The notes under the pieces are model-generated. The model was not told the origin of the DNA. It ran no database searches and saw only the letters and a program-made list of their open reading frames with translations. The position numbers were made by a program, and so were the translations under genes. This document shows, in pieces, positions 22,565-30,764 of a stretch of 35,529 nt of DNA. Location: contig JAGCBP010000005.1 in the NCBI GenBank assembly GCA_017652105.1, forward strand, positions 1-35,529. Reading direction: 5' to 3'. This stretch comes from Candidatus Saccharimonadota bacterium (GTDB taxonomy: Bacteria > Patescibacteriota > Saccharimonadia > Saccharimonadales > Saccharimonadaceae). Position 1 is the stretch's first letter. The number at the start of each line of letters is the position of its first letter.

Positions 22565-24688
22565 ATGTCTGCCGAAGATATTTTGAAGGCGAGTGAAAGG
22601 TCTGCAATCACTACTAATGTAACTGGGAAGGCTATTGCTGCCGGAAGCGGTAGCAAGTTTAAGTCCTTTGGAGCGATTGGGTTAATTACCTTGATGATAG
22701 TTGTGTTTGCGATGTTATTTTCATTTGGAAATTTGATTCCGGCGGCGATTTCGGAAAGATTAATTGAGGCGACTGACGTACAATATGCCGATGCAGTAGA
22801 AAGTAAAATTTTGGTTTTTCAGCAAGCCTTAGCTTCTGGTGAAGTGCCGGCAAACACCGTAAAAAGGCTGGAAGCGCAGGGGATAAAAGTAGATGGGACT
22901 AGTCTGATTTTTAAAGGAAAAACTATTCCGGCGGGGAATTTTGTGACTGAAGTTAAAGGCGATATAAATCTCTACAAAGCTTTTACGGCGGCTACTTATG
23001 ATCGAGCGGCATATTATTATGACGAATCGGCTGAGATGGTGTTTAAGAAAATCGGTACGAATAGAGACAATTACACGGCAAGTTCAGATTTTGATGCGGT
23101 GATGACAGGGCTAGTGGGCAAAGGAAGCAATATTAACGTGAGTACTGTAGGTTTGGTAGAGAAAACTGATGAAAAAGGAAAAAAATATACCGAATACGAA
23201 GTAATCGGCGAAAAGGCCAGTTCTGGAACAAGCGCAGAGGAGTTTGTCAAAATGGTGGCAGAAAACAATTTAGATGAGGACGAGGGGAAAGCGACAATGG
23301 ACGCTACGACCGCGCTGAATAATGCCGACATTATGTCAAAAGAACAAAAATCGGCAATTTTCTTTATGGCTTTTATGGAAAATATTAGCAAGATGAAGGC
23401 GGGAGAGGGGAGTAATTCCAAAATTAACGAAGCAATGAATTATCTTTTCCGCGAACAAGAATCCAGTGTAGTAGATGTAAAAACCGGCGAGGAGATAAAG
23501 GTAAAAGGAAGTATGCTAGAATCGCCAAGTTTATACGCGATATTGTCGGGAGAAAAAGTAAACGTAAATGATGTGACAAATTATGCATCGGATAGGGTAC
23601 TGAAAACCGTCGGGAACAAAGCTGGGTTTGATAATGTGTCTGATGAAACGAGAAATAGTACAGTTACCTCTACTGGAGAAAAAAATAAAGGTACTATAGG
23701 AAGATACTTGTTCTCTGGCGAAACAGCGGCAAATTATGATTCTTTGTCGGCAGCGACTCCTACACTAAATAGTTCGCTCGTGGAAAATGGTTTTGAAACA
23801 ATTGGCGGAGTTTATGGCGGTGAAATGTTGGTGGAAGGAGCAGTAAATGTAGGTCGGATGCTGGCAAAAACTAGCGGCTCTACGGTGGGAGATGGAGATT
23901 CGGTCAAAGAATACGCCAAAGTTACTTCTGATATACTAGCAATGGACAAAGAAGTGGATAGGATGAATCGTAGCCCATTTGATATTACTTCACCAAATAC
24001 TTTTCTTGGTTCAATTGTTCATAAGCTAGCTTTTTCTAATATCTTTAAAGTTTTTGGCGGTAGCATGACCACAAAAACTTTCGCGGATAATAATGAAAAT
24101 GACTATCTTACTAGCTTTGGAAACTGCGAAACAATTGGCTCAATCGGTGGGGTAGGGACAGCCACTTGCTCAGAGATTGACACTTTTGATACTTCTACCC
24201 TCAATGATACTTTTCATAACGATGAATTCAATGCTTTTGTAGAAGAAAATACGGAACTGGAGGGAGGGGTTAGGAAAGTTAAAAAGAATTCGGTTCTGGC
24301 AGATTTTATTAAATACAATAATGAGAGAATTACCCCGATCGGAGTGATGGATGGAGGAATCCTGGAAGCGATTTCTAAAGAATCGTCTTCTATACCGTTT
24401 ATTTCTAACATTATATCTCTTATTAAGGCCTGGTTAGGCGCATCAGAAGAGGACAAAGCGATTGCTACTGGCAAAGTATTTGTAAATTCCACTTCAAACC
24501 CAGATTGGGAAAAATACAAATACGCACAAAGATATGTGTCGCTAGCTCGAGCGACCGATGCACTCCGCCAATATGATGGGGATGAAACAGCATATTCTAA
24601 CTTAAAATATTTTGAAGGTTCAGAAAATCCAGTGATTGCATTTCTTACTGAGTATTACAACGAGCTAGCTAATAACTATCGACACTAG
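22565..24688 (+). CDS. Large membrane-anchored orphan protein, 707 aa
   Basis: Unrecognised. About 30 polar residues precede one strong membrane helix (IGLITLMIVVFAMLFSFGNLI, around 36-58). A long Ser/Thr/Asn/Glu-rich region of about 640 residues follows, with little hydrophobic content until a short amphipathic stretch (SIPFISNIISLIKAWLG) near residue 625. Two cysteines in FGNCETIG..TATCSEID could form one disulfide, consistent with an extracellular location. It looks like a surface or envelope-spanning protein of a type frequent in Saccharibacteria. A secretion-machine component is a possibility I cannot support directly. The start is the ATG at 22565, with TATAAT 6 bases upstream. Its end overlaps recF by 20 bases, convergently. 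Confidence 0.8.
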   Translation: MSAEDILKASERSAITTNVTGKAIAAGSGSKFKSFGAIGLITLMIVVFAMLFSFGNLIPAAISERLIEATDVQYADAVESKILVFQQALASGEVPANTVKRLEAQGIKVDGTSLIFKGKTIPAGNFVTEVKGDINLYKAFTAATYDRAAYYYDESAEMVFKKIGTNRDNYTASSDFDAVMTGLVGKGSNINVSTVGLVEKTDEKGKKYTEYEVIGEKASSGTSAEEFVKMVAENNLDEDEGKATMDATTALNNADIMSKEQKSAIFFMAFMENISKMKAGEGSNSKINEAMNYLFREQESSVVDVKTGEEIKVKGSMLESPSLYAILSGEKVNVNDVTNYASDRVLKTVGNKAGFDNVSDETRNSTVTSTGEKNKGTIGRYLFSGETAANYDSLSAATPTLNSSLVENGFETIGGVYGGEMLVEGAVNVGRMLAKTSGSTVGDGDSVKEYAKVTSDILAMDKEVDRMNRSPFDITSPNTFLGSIVHKLAFSNIFKVFGGSMTTKTFADNNENDYLTSFGNCETIGSIGGVGTATCSEIDTFDTSTLNDTFHNDEFNAFVEENTELEGGVRKVKKNSVLADFIKYNNERITPIGVMDGGILEAISKESSSIPFISNIISLIKAWLGASEEDKAIATGKVFVNSTSNPDWEKYKYAQRYVSLARATDALRQYDGDETAYSNLKYFEGSENPVIAFLTEYYNELANNYRH

Positions 24689-25667
24689 TAATGATTACTT
24701 GGTGATTTTTAAAATTACTAACTAGCGCTTCGCGGCGTTTATCATCTAATTCCGAAAAAACATCGTCTAAGAGAATAATAGGTTTTTGGCCGAGCTTTTC
24801 GTTAATTATTTTAGCTTCAATAAATTTGAGCGCTAAAATAATTGAGCGAGTTTCGCCACGAGAGGCAGAGCCATCAGCTAAGTTATGGTTAAAAATAAAC
24901 TCAAAATCATCACGATGGACGCCGAAACTAGTGTGGCCTAGAAAATGATCTTTTTCGTAATTTTTTTCAAGTAAATTTAAATATTCGTTTTCGGTAATTG
25001 TGTCCGATAGGTCGGTAATGTATTCGATCTCTACTTCATCACTATTATCGGCGATAGTATGATAGATTGGGGTGAGGAGCTCATTAATCTCTTTAATAAG
25101 GGCACTACGGAGTTCTTTAATAATAATACCGTTTTTGGCGAGCAAAATATTCCAAGGAAAAAGGGCAGCTTGATCAATTTGTTCTTCTTTTAAAAGCCGG
25201 TTGCGCTGCAATATTGCTTTATTGTATTTATTAATAGCGGAGGCATAATTTTGGTTTAGAACGGAAAAAAATCGATCAAAATAATCTCGGTGACGTGATG
25301 GCGAGCCGGTAATTAAGTTTAAGTCGCTTGGTAAAAATAAGATGATTGGATATTTACTTTTAGCGGGCAAGCGCCGGTTTTTCTTATCTTTAATTTTGTA
25401 AATTTTGGTTTTGCGGTCATAACTTGCGATAATTTCTTCGCCAGTATCATATTTTAGTTTTATATTATAAAAATCCGTGTCTCTTTTAATAATGTCTGGA
25501 TCGGTAGCGCGAAAACTTTTACCTTGGGTTAAAATATAAATCGCTTCTAAGACAGAGGTTTTACCACAGCCGTTTTCACCTAGAATTAATGTAGTATCGG
25601 GTTTTAAATCCAGGTGATATTGCTTGTGATTGCGAAAATTTTTGAGACTAATTGATTTTATTATCAT
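24669..25667 (-). CDS. recF: DNA replication and repair protein RecF
   Basis: An SMC-like ATPase that binds gapped DNA and helps load RecA with RecO and RecR. It is 332 aa, shorter than the usual 360-370. Walker A GENGCGKTS is at 30-38, the signature-like SRGETRSIILALKF follows, and Walker B PIILLDDVFSELDDKRRE is near residue 300. The start overlaps the dnaN stop by 4 bases (ATGA), giving the classical dnaA-dnaN-recF order. It converges with the surface protein gene, overlapping by 20 bases. Confidence 0.96.
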   Translation of the reverse strand: MIIKSISLKNFRNHKQYHLDLKPDTTLILGENGCGKTSVLEAIYILTQGKSFRATDPDIIKRDTDFYNIKLKYDTGEEIIASYDRKTKIYKIKDKKNRRLPAKSKYPIILFLPSDLNLITGSPSRHRDYFDRFFSVLNQNYASAINKYNKAILQRNRLLKEEQIDQAALFPWNILLAKNGIIIKELRSALIKEINELLTPIYHTIADNSDEVEIEYITDLSDTITENEYLNLLEKNYEKDHFLGHTSFGVHRDDFEFIFNHNLADGSASRGETRSIILALKFIEAKIINEKLGQKPIILLDDVFSELDDKRREALVSNFKNHQVIITSVDSY

Positions 25668-26800
25668 TGGATATCGTCTGTTGGTATTGGTATTATAGTG
25701 TGGATATAATCATCAGAGCCGGGCTCTTTTAAGACTAAAATTCGTTCGATTATATTAAGGTTTTCGGACCCGTTATTAAAATTAATTAGTATTTTAGGGT
25801 TAGTAAAAACATTTAAGGCATCTAAAAGATAGCGAGAAGTAAGGAATATTTTGCCTTCTTTTTTAGTTTCTGTAATTAAAGATGAGCTATTTTCACCATA
25901 TTCGTTTGCAATAGAATAAACCGAGAAAATATCTGGGGCTTTCACTTCACAAGCGATTATATCGTTGGTGGCATGGCGAGCAAAAAGCCCAGCTAATTTA
26001 GTAACCCGAATAAGCTCCTCCCTATCTACTTCTACAGAAATTTCAGGTTTTTTAGGGATAAGATTATCAGGATTAGGATATTCAGCATCAATTATTTTAG
26101 AAATAATTTCCAGCTCACCCAAACGGAAACGAACCAGATCATCATTAAACGACATTTCAATTTCCTCTACTTCATCGTTGAGGGAACGAACAACTTCTTG
26201 AAGTGAGTTGGATGGAATAGTAACCTTAATTTCGCTCTGAACGTTTTTAATAAATTTTTTCTTAGCTAACCTATAACCATCTGTCGCCACCGCATAAAGA
26301 GCTTTATCTGAAGTGTAAAAATGAACACCAGTGAGAGCTGGGCGGTTATAATCATTAGAACTAGCTACCAATACTTGATTGATTCCGGTTTTAAATTCTT
26401 CAGCACCAATCTTAAATACTACAGCTTTTTTCTCGTCTATTTCTGGAAGTTCTGGGAAATCATCAGCTGGAGAACCGTTAATAGTGGATGAATACTTGTC
26501 GGCTGTAATAGTAATTTTATCATCTTTGGAGATAATTTTTACTTTTTCTTCTTTAGGGAGAGTAGAGACGAATTCTGCTAGGAGTTTAGCTGGAACCGTG
26601 ACAACACCATCCTTAGAGTTTGAAACAGGTAGAAAATCAATAATGGCCATATCGAGATTAGTAGTAATTAAAGAAACTTGTTTGTTTTTTACTTTAATAA
26701 GCACATTATTTAAAACCGGCAAAGTAACTTTTGAGGTAGCGATGCGACTAACATTGTTTAAAGCTTTTGATAGTTTTTCGGCGGAAGCTTCTATTTCCAT
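25664..26800 (-). CDS. dnaN: DNA polymerase III beta subunit (sliding clamp)
   Basis: The ring-shaped processivity clamp for the replicative polymerase, 378 aa, normal length, with the three repeated clamp domains. Landmarks are LPVLNNVLIKV, RPALTGVHFY and ATDGYRLA. The C-terminal end HTIIPIPTDD matches the position of the usual P-M-R/L end. AAAGGAA lies 5 bases before the ATG. The gene follows dnaA after a 252-base AT-rich gap that may be part of the origin. Confidence 0.98.
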   Translation of the reverse strand: MEIEASAEKLSKALNNVSRIATSKVTLPVLNNVLIKVKNKQVSLITTNLDMAIIDFLPVSNSKDGVVTVPAKLLAEFVSTLPKEEKVKIISKDDKITITADKYSSTINGSPADDFPELPEIDEKKAVVFKIGAEEFKTGINQVLVASSNDYNRPALTGVHFYTSDKALYAVATDGYRLAKKKFIKNVQSEIKVTIPSNSLQEVVRSLNDEVEEIEMSFNDDLVRFRLGELEIISKIIDAEYPNPDNLIPKKPEISVEVDREELIRVTKLAGLFARHATNDIIACEVKAPDIFSVYSIANEYGENSSSLITETKKEGKIFLTSRYLLDALNVFTNPKILINFNNGSENLNIIERILVLKEPGSDDYIHTIIPIPTDDIQ

Positions 26801-27052
26801 TTTATTCCTTTCTAATTATTAATATTATTTTTTATATAGTAATGGTAGTAGTAGTGGCTGTGAAAAAGTGGATAAATATTGGGGTGGTTACCTATAGAAT
26901 AATTGTTAAAAAGCTGGTGAAAAACGATGGGTAAAAGGTGTGAAAAATTAAGAGTTTTGCACCGGAATATGTGAGGATTTAAAAAATACACATTTTTTTG
27001 CACGGGTTTTGCAATATAATTTACACATAGTTTTACACAATTAATATATAAA
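26801..27052. other. AT-rich dnaA-dnaN gap, candidate part of oriC
   Basis: 252 bases with no convincing gene. It contains a near-DnaA box AGTGGATAA at 26867-26875 (one mismatch on the reverse strand), repeated TTTACACA/TTTTACACA motifs at about 27020-27040, and long A/T runs. It may hold the unwinding region, or serve only as a dnaN promoter region. Confidence 0.45.
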
Positions 27053-28408
27053 CTAGTCATAAATTTTGCCCTTAATTTCGTTAATTTGTTCTCGGAGATT
27101 GAAATTTAATTTAAGGTCATTTTTAATTTTCTTAACGCCATGAAGAACAGTAGTATGGTCGCTAACACCAACCTCGGCGGCAATTTTGTTGGTACTAAGG
27201 CTCAAGTCTTCAGATAATAAATACATAGCAATTTGGCGAGCATTTTTAATATTAGCAACACGAGATTTGCTTTTAAGCTCGGTAGGTGTGAGACTATAAT
27301 ATTTAGCGACTTTTTCGATAATACGCTTTGGAGTGGCAGTATGAAGCTTAGGTTCATGAGAGACATTTACAGAGCCATTATTAATAAGTTCTAGTGGAGT
27401 GAGGCCACGAACGTCTGACATCAATAATATAGTGGATAGCTCAGATTCGAGATCACGAATGTTAGTGTTTACATTTTCGGCGATGTATTCGATGGCTTCA
27501 TCTTCGATTTCGGCACCGGTGAGGTTAGCTTTGGAGCGCAAAATAGCACATTTATCCTCGAATTTAGGGAGCTGAAGGTCGAATGCGCCAGCCCAAGTAA
27601 GTCGATTAGCCATGCGTTCGTCTACGGTTTTAATTTCTGATGGGAGACGATCTGAGGTAACAATAATCTGTTTATTTGACTGGTGGAGGTTGTTAAATAT
27701 ATTAAAGAATTCCTCCTGAGATTTTTCCTTATTAACGATGAGTTGGAAATCATCAATAATTAAAACATCTAAAGAACGGAATTTAGTGCTAAATTCTTTG
27801 CCTTTACCTTTTAAGACGGAATCTACGAAATCGGCGTAAAAATCAGAAATCGGGGTATAGAGAACTTTAAAGTCTGGATGATTTTTTAAGATTTCATTAC
27901 CAATAGCCTGAATTAAATGAGTTTTGCCAAGCCCGGAGCCGCCATAAAGGAAAAAAGGATTATATGAAGTGCCAGGGTTATTAATAATACTTTTGGCAGC
28001 AGCGACCGCTAGGTCGTTGTTAGAGCCGATAACGAAATTATCTAAAGTGTATTTAGGGTTGAGACCGGTTTTTTGGTTTTTGGTGGCTTTTAGGGAATTA
28101 AGCGAAGGAAGCTTTTGTTTGACAGAAACAAAGCTAGTAATTTCACGGGGATGAACTTTGGACTTTGACTTATTTTCTATTTTAAAGTCAATATCTTTAA
28201 CTTTTATATCGTTGTTAATAAGGGCTTCTTTGATAATGTCTAAGAATTTGGAGCGAAGCTGTTTAATAAAAAAGGAATTTTTAACACCGATGATGATATG
28301 GCCGTCGTCAGTGGAAATAAGAGAAGTATCATGGAACCAGGTGGAAAAATTACTAGAAGAGATTTTTTGCTCGATCTCAGCTAAGACGTTTTCCCACACG
28401 TTGTACAT
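27053..28408 (-). CDS. dnaA: Chromosomal replication initiator DnaA
   Basis: Binds DnaA boxes and melts the origin. It is 451 aa. Domain I is at the N-terminus (WENVLAEIEQKISSSNFSTWF), followed by a short linker. The AAA+ domain has Walker A GGSGLGKTH at 156-164 and Walker B VLIIDDFQ. Domain IV is the DNA-binding domain with KSRVANIKNARQIAMYL and the signature DHTTVLHGVKKI. The ATG at 28408 is preceded by AAAGGAGG and a TGC-TATAAT promoter (28430-28435); a longer frame to 28540 crosses that promoter and the DnaA boxes and is rejected. Confidence 0.98.
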   Translation of the reverse strand: MYNVWENVLAEIEQKISSSNFSTWFHDTSLISTDDGHIIIGVKNSFFIKQLRSKFLDIIKEALINNDIKVKDIDFKIENKSKSKVHPREITSFVSVKQKLPSLNSLKATKNQKTGLNPKYTLDNFVIGSNNDLAVAAAKSIINNPGTSYNPFFLYGGSGLGKTHLIQAIGNEILKNHPDFKVLYTPISDFYADFVDSVLKGKGKEFSTKFRSLDVLIIDDFQLIVNKEKSQEEFFNIFNNLHQSNKQIIVTSDRLPSEIKTVDERMANRLTWAGAFDLQLPKFEDKCAILRSKANLTGAEIEDEAIEYIAENVNTNIRDLESELSTILLMSDVRGLTPLELINNGSVNVSHEPKLHTATPKRIIEKVAKYYSLTPTELKSKSRVANIKNARQIAMYLLSEDLSLSTNKIAAEVGVSDHTTVLHGVKKIKNDLKLNFNLREQINEIKGKIYD

Positions 28409-28429
28409 TTTTAGACCTCCTTTTCTAGT

Positions 28430-28458
28430 ATTATAGCAAAAAAGTTGAAAGTTTTCCA
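28430..28458 (-). promoter_or_regulatory. dnaA promoter with a DnaA box over its -35
   Basis: Minus strand TGGAAA (28453-28458), a 17-base spacer, TATAAT (28430-28435). The -35 lies inside the DnaA box at 28452-28460, which would allow autorepression. Confidence 0.7.
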
Positions 28459-28563
28459 CAGATTTTGGTGGTAGAAAAATGTTTTTTAATATGTAAAAAT
28501 TAAAACAGGGGTAGAGATTTCCACATTTTTGAGGGTTCACCTATTGAGTGTGTGGAAAAGTCT

Positions 28564-28592
28564 TTGAAAAATGTGGAAAAGTGTGCTATACT
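28564..28592 (+). promoter_or_regulatory. rpmH promoter with a DnaA box in its spacer
   Basis: TTGAAA (28564-28569), a 17-base spacer, TATACT (28587-28592) preceded by TGTGC. DnaA box 28572-28580 lies within the spacer. Confidence 0.7.
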
Positions 28593-28633
28593 ATAACAAG
28601 AATTTGAAAAATAATAAAGTATAGGAAAATATT

Positions 28634-28771
28634 ATGCCAAAAAGGACTTATCAACCGCACAAAAAACAACGCAAAGTTGAACACGGTTTTATGAAAAGAA
28701 ATGCTACGGTGAATGGCCGGAAGGTATTGAAGCGTCGCCGCATTAAAGGCCGCGCAAAACTTGCTATATAG
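28634..28771 (+). CDS. rpmH: Ribosomal protein bL34
   Basis: A 45-residue basic ribosomal protein of the large subunit. The sequence [19 protein letters not shown], then [17 protein letters not shown], is a canonical bL34. A short ribosome site (AGGA) lies upstream. The rnpA promoter starts at the base after its stop codon, so rnpA is also transcribed separately. Confidence 0.97.
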   Translation: MPKRTYQPHKKQRKVEHGFMKRNATVNGRKVLKRRRIKGRAKLAI

Positions 28772-28777
28772 TATAAT
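28772..28777 (+). promoter_or_regulatory. -10 box TATAAT of rnpA
   Basis: Nine bases before the ATG at 28787, giving a predicted leader of about 3 bases. Confidence 0.55.
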
Positions 28778-28786
28778 ATATATAGG

Positions 28787-29125
28787 ATGTTAGCGAAAAA
28801 ATATCGATTTCATTCCCGCGGGGGAGTGAAGTATGTTTATCAGAAGGGGAAGACTATTCGCAAGCCGAAGATGTCTTTGGTTTTTTGTGACAATACGAAG
28901 GGGTTTACTAGGGTGGCGGTAGTAGTATCTAAGAAGGTGTCTAAGACAGCTGTTTCTAGAAATCGAATAAGGCGGCGAGTTTATGAAGCGATTCGAACCA
29001 ATTTTGAATATTTACCTTTGAAAAGAGATTATATTTTTGTGGTGTACTCGGCGGATGTTTCAAGGATGCCATATAATGAGCTGGTAAAAACTTTAGGCGA
29101 ACTAGTACAAGATAGTAAAGTGTGA
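28787..29125 (+). CDS. rnpA: Ribonuclease P protein component
   Basis: A small basic protein (112 aa) that binds the RNase P RNA and helps recognise the 5' leaders of precursor tRNAs. The family signature RVAVVVSKKVSKTAVSRNRIRRRVYEAIR is at about 41-69. The genome still needs it although several tRNA promoters here lie almost at the mature 5' end. Gene order rpmH-rnpA-yidC-khpB is the classical one. Its TGA stop is part of the next promoter. Confidence 0.97.
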   Translation: MLAKKYRFHSRGGVKYVYQKGKTIRKPKMSLVFCDNTKGFTRVAVVVSKKVSKTAVSRNRIRRRVYEAIRTNFEYLPLKRDYIFVVYSADVSRMPYNELVKTLGELVQDSKV

Positions 29126-29131
29126 TATAAT
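29126..29131 (+). promoter_or_regulatory. -10 box TATAAT of yidC, leaderless type
   Basis: The TG of the extended -10 (TGA-TATAAT) is the stop codon of rnpA. The box is 7 bases before the yidC ATG. Confidence 0.65.
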
Positions 29132-29138
29132 AAGAGCA

Positions 29139-30305
29139 ATGGATAAAAAGAGTGTGAAAAAATACATTATTCTGTTACTTGTAATTTTGTTTGTAGCCGG
29201 CTCGATTGTGGCGGGGAATATTAGAGGGTATTTTGGACCATTCGCCTTGCTCGATATATTGGTAGTACAGCCGATTGTAAATATTCAGTTCATGATTTTT
29301 AACTTGGTGCACGATTTTGGCCTAGCAATTATTATCTTGGCTGTTTTGGTAAAACTATTTATGTGGCCGCTGACCAAGAAACAATTAATCCAAACTAGGT
29401 TGATGCAAAAGATTCAGCCGGAGTTAACCCAGATTCGTAAAAATTGCAACGGGAACAAACAACTAGAGTCCCTTCAGACTATGGATCTCTATAAGCGATA
29501 TAATGTAAAGCCGTTTGCATCTATCTTGGTGCTCTTGATACAGCTACCGATTTTTATTGCGGTGTTTTCGGCGATTAGAGTGATTGCGACACCGCTTCCG
29601 CAAGATAATTTAATGAACCGGGCTTATGATTTTGTAGCGTATGAAGGCTCGGAAATAGCCACTCTTGAAGCCAAGCAAAAAGATTATTTAGAAGATGCAG
29701 TTAACACAGAAATACCAGCAGAAGAAAAACGTGCATACGATTTTGATCCAAAGTTGTTTAACGCAATTGATTTAACTGCTAAAGCAAGTGACGTGATCAA
29801 CCCGGCGAGATTTTCTTGGAGCGCGGTATTTATGTTGGTAATCTCGATTGCGGCGGCGCTTGCCCAGTACTTCGTAGCAAAGCAGCAGACATCATCTGGC
29901 AAGAGCGAAAAGAAGAAGAAATTCCGCGAGATTTTGAAAGAAGCTAAAGATGGCAAGGAAGTGGATGATAGTGAGATTTCGGGACTAGCTACTGGGCAGA
30001 TGTCTAAGATGATGCCAATCATGATGTTTATCATTATGTTTAACTTGCATGGTGCGTTGGCGTTTTATTACTTCCTTTCCAACATCTTTACGATTTTGCA
30101 ACAGAAATTGATCTTTAATAAAGTGCGCGACGAAATGGATAATAATACCGACAAAGCATTCATAGAGGAATTAAAAAAGTCTGAAAAAGGGCGCAAGCTC
30201 GGTAAGGTGGCAAAAATTAGAGAAGCTGAGGTGGTAGAAAACAAAAAAACAGGAACAAAAGTTACCAGAATCTCCGCAAGGGATAATAAAAAGAAAAGGA
30301 GATAA
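29139..30305 (+). CDS. yidC: Membrane protein insertase YidC/Oxa1 family
   Basis: Inserts and folds membrane proteins alone or with Sec; 388 aa, the Gram-positive-like form without the large periplasmic domain. It has an N-terminal helix (8-26) and the Oxa1 core from about residue 45, including AVLVKLFMWPLTKKQ, an amphipathic coiled loop to about 115, then four helices with an inserted soluble loop (about 155-205). A Lys/Arg-rich cytoplasmic tail ends it. In the hydrophilic groove the usual arginine is replaced by Lys72 (VKLFMWPL), a conservative change. The start is supported by the -10 box 7 bases upstream. Confidence 0.95.
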   Translation: MDKKSVKKYIILLLVILFVAGSIVAGNIRGYFGPFALLDILVVQPIVNIQFMIFNLVHDFGLAIIILAVLVKLFMWPLTKKQLIQTRLMQKIQPELTQIRKNCNGNKQLESLQTMDLYKRYNVKPFASILVLLIQLPIFIAVFSAIRVIATPLPQDNLMNRAYDFVAYEGSEIATLEAKQKDYLEDAVNTEIPAEEKRAYDFDPKLFNAIDLTAKASDVINPARFSWSAVFMLVISIAAALAQYFVAKQQTSSGKSEKKKKFREILKEAKDGKEVDDSEISGLATGQMSKMMPIMMFIIMFNLHGALAFYYFLSNIFTILQQKLIFNKVRDEMDNNTDKAFIEELKKSEKGRKLGKVAKIREAEVVENKKTGTKVTRISARDNKKKRR

Positions 30306-30308
30306 AAT

Positions 30309-30764
30309 ATGAATAAAGAAGAATCGATTAGGTTCGCCAGCCAATATCTAGAGGACTTACTCAGCTTTTTCGGAATAAATGTGGCGGTATATGCTACGGC
30401 AGAAGATGAAGTGATACAGCTATCTGTGCCTTCTACATCTTTGAATTCGCTTTTAATTGGTCGCAATGCGGATAATTTGAGATCTTTACAACATCTTGTG
30501 ATGATGGCGCTGGTAACCAAGAATGCTGAGCTTACTCGGGTGAGTATAGACATTGCTAATTATAAGAAGCAACGGGAAGATAGGATTGCTTCCAAAGCTG
30601 AAGGCTGGATTGCAAAAGTGCGCGAAACCGGCGAGCCGATGACGATTAATCTAAATGCGGCAGACAGGCGTGTAGTACATAAGGTGGCGCAAGATTATTC
30701 TGACATCGAAACGCACTCTGAGGGCGAAGGCAGAGAGCGGAAGATAATTATTAGTAAGATTTAA
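30309..30764 (+). CDS. khpB: KhpB/Jag-type RNA-binding protein (KH and R3H domains)
   Basis: An RNA-binding protein of 151 aa encoded after yidC, as in most Gram-positives, where it partners KhpA and affects cell elongation. The KH domain centres on LLIGRNADNLRSLQHLV (about 49-65). The R3H domain is at the C-terminus (NAADRRVVHKVAQDYSDIETHSEGEGRERKIII). The N-terminal Jag-N domain found in larger homologues is missing. AAAGGAGA lies upstream, and the gap to yidC is 3 bases, so it is cotranscribed. It ends head-on against the LCP gene with a 4-base overlap. Confidence 0.93.
   Translation: MNKEESIRFASQYLEDLLSFFGINVAVYATAEDEVIQLSVPSTSLNSLLIGRNADNLRSLQHLVMMALVTKNAELTRVSIDIANYKKQREDRIASKAEGWIAKVRETGEPMTINLNAADRRVVHKVAQDYSDIETHSEGEGRERKIIISKI

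Larger units (their letters stand above)
28409..28633. other. Origin region between dnaA and rpmH, with DnaA boxes
   Basis: Four DnaA-type boxes: TTTTCCACA at 28452-28460, ATTTCCACA at 28517-28525, and TGTGGAAAA at 28551-28559 and 28572-28580. They form two inward-facing pairs in an AT-rich 225-base gap. Three match TTWTNCACA exactly. Together with the dnaA-dnaN-recF and rpmH-rnpA context this is the best oriC candidate. Two boxes overlap the dnaA and rpmH promoters. Confidence 0.8.

Noticed and set aside
26812-27060. 82-codon minus-strand ORF in the dnaN-dnaA gap
   Set aside because: Its product is His/Tyr/Asn-rich with a composition set by AT-rich DNA, it has no ribosome site, and it sits in the candidate origin.
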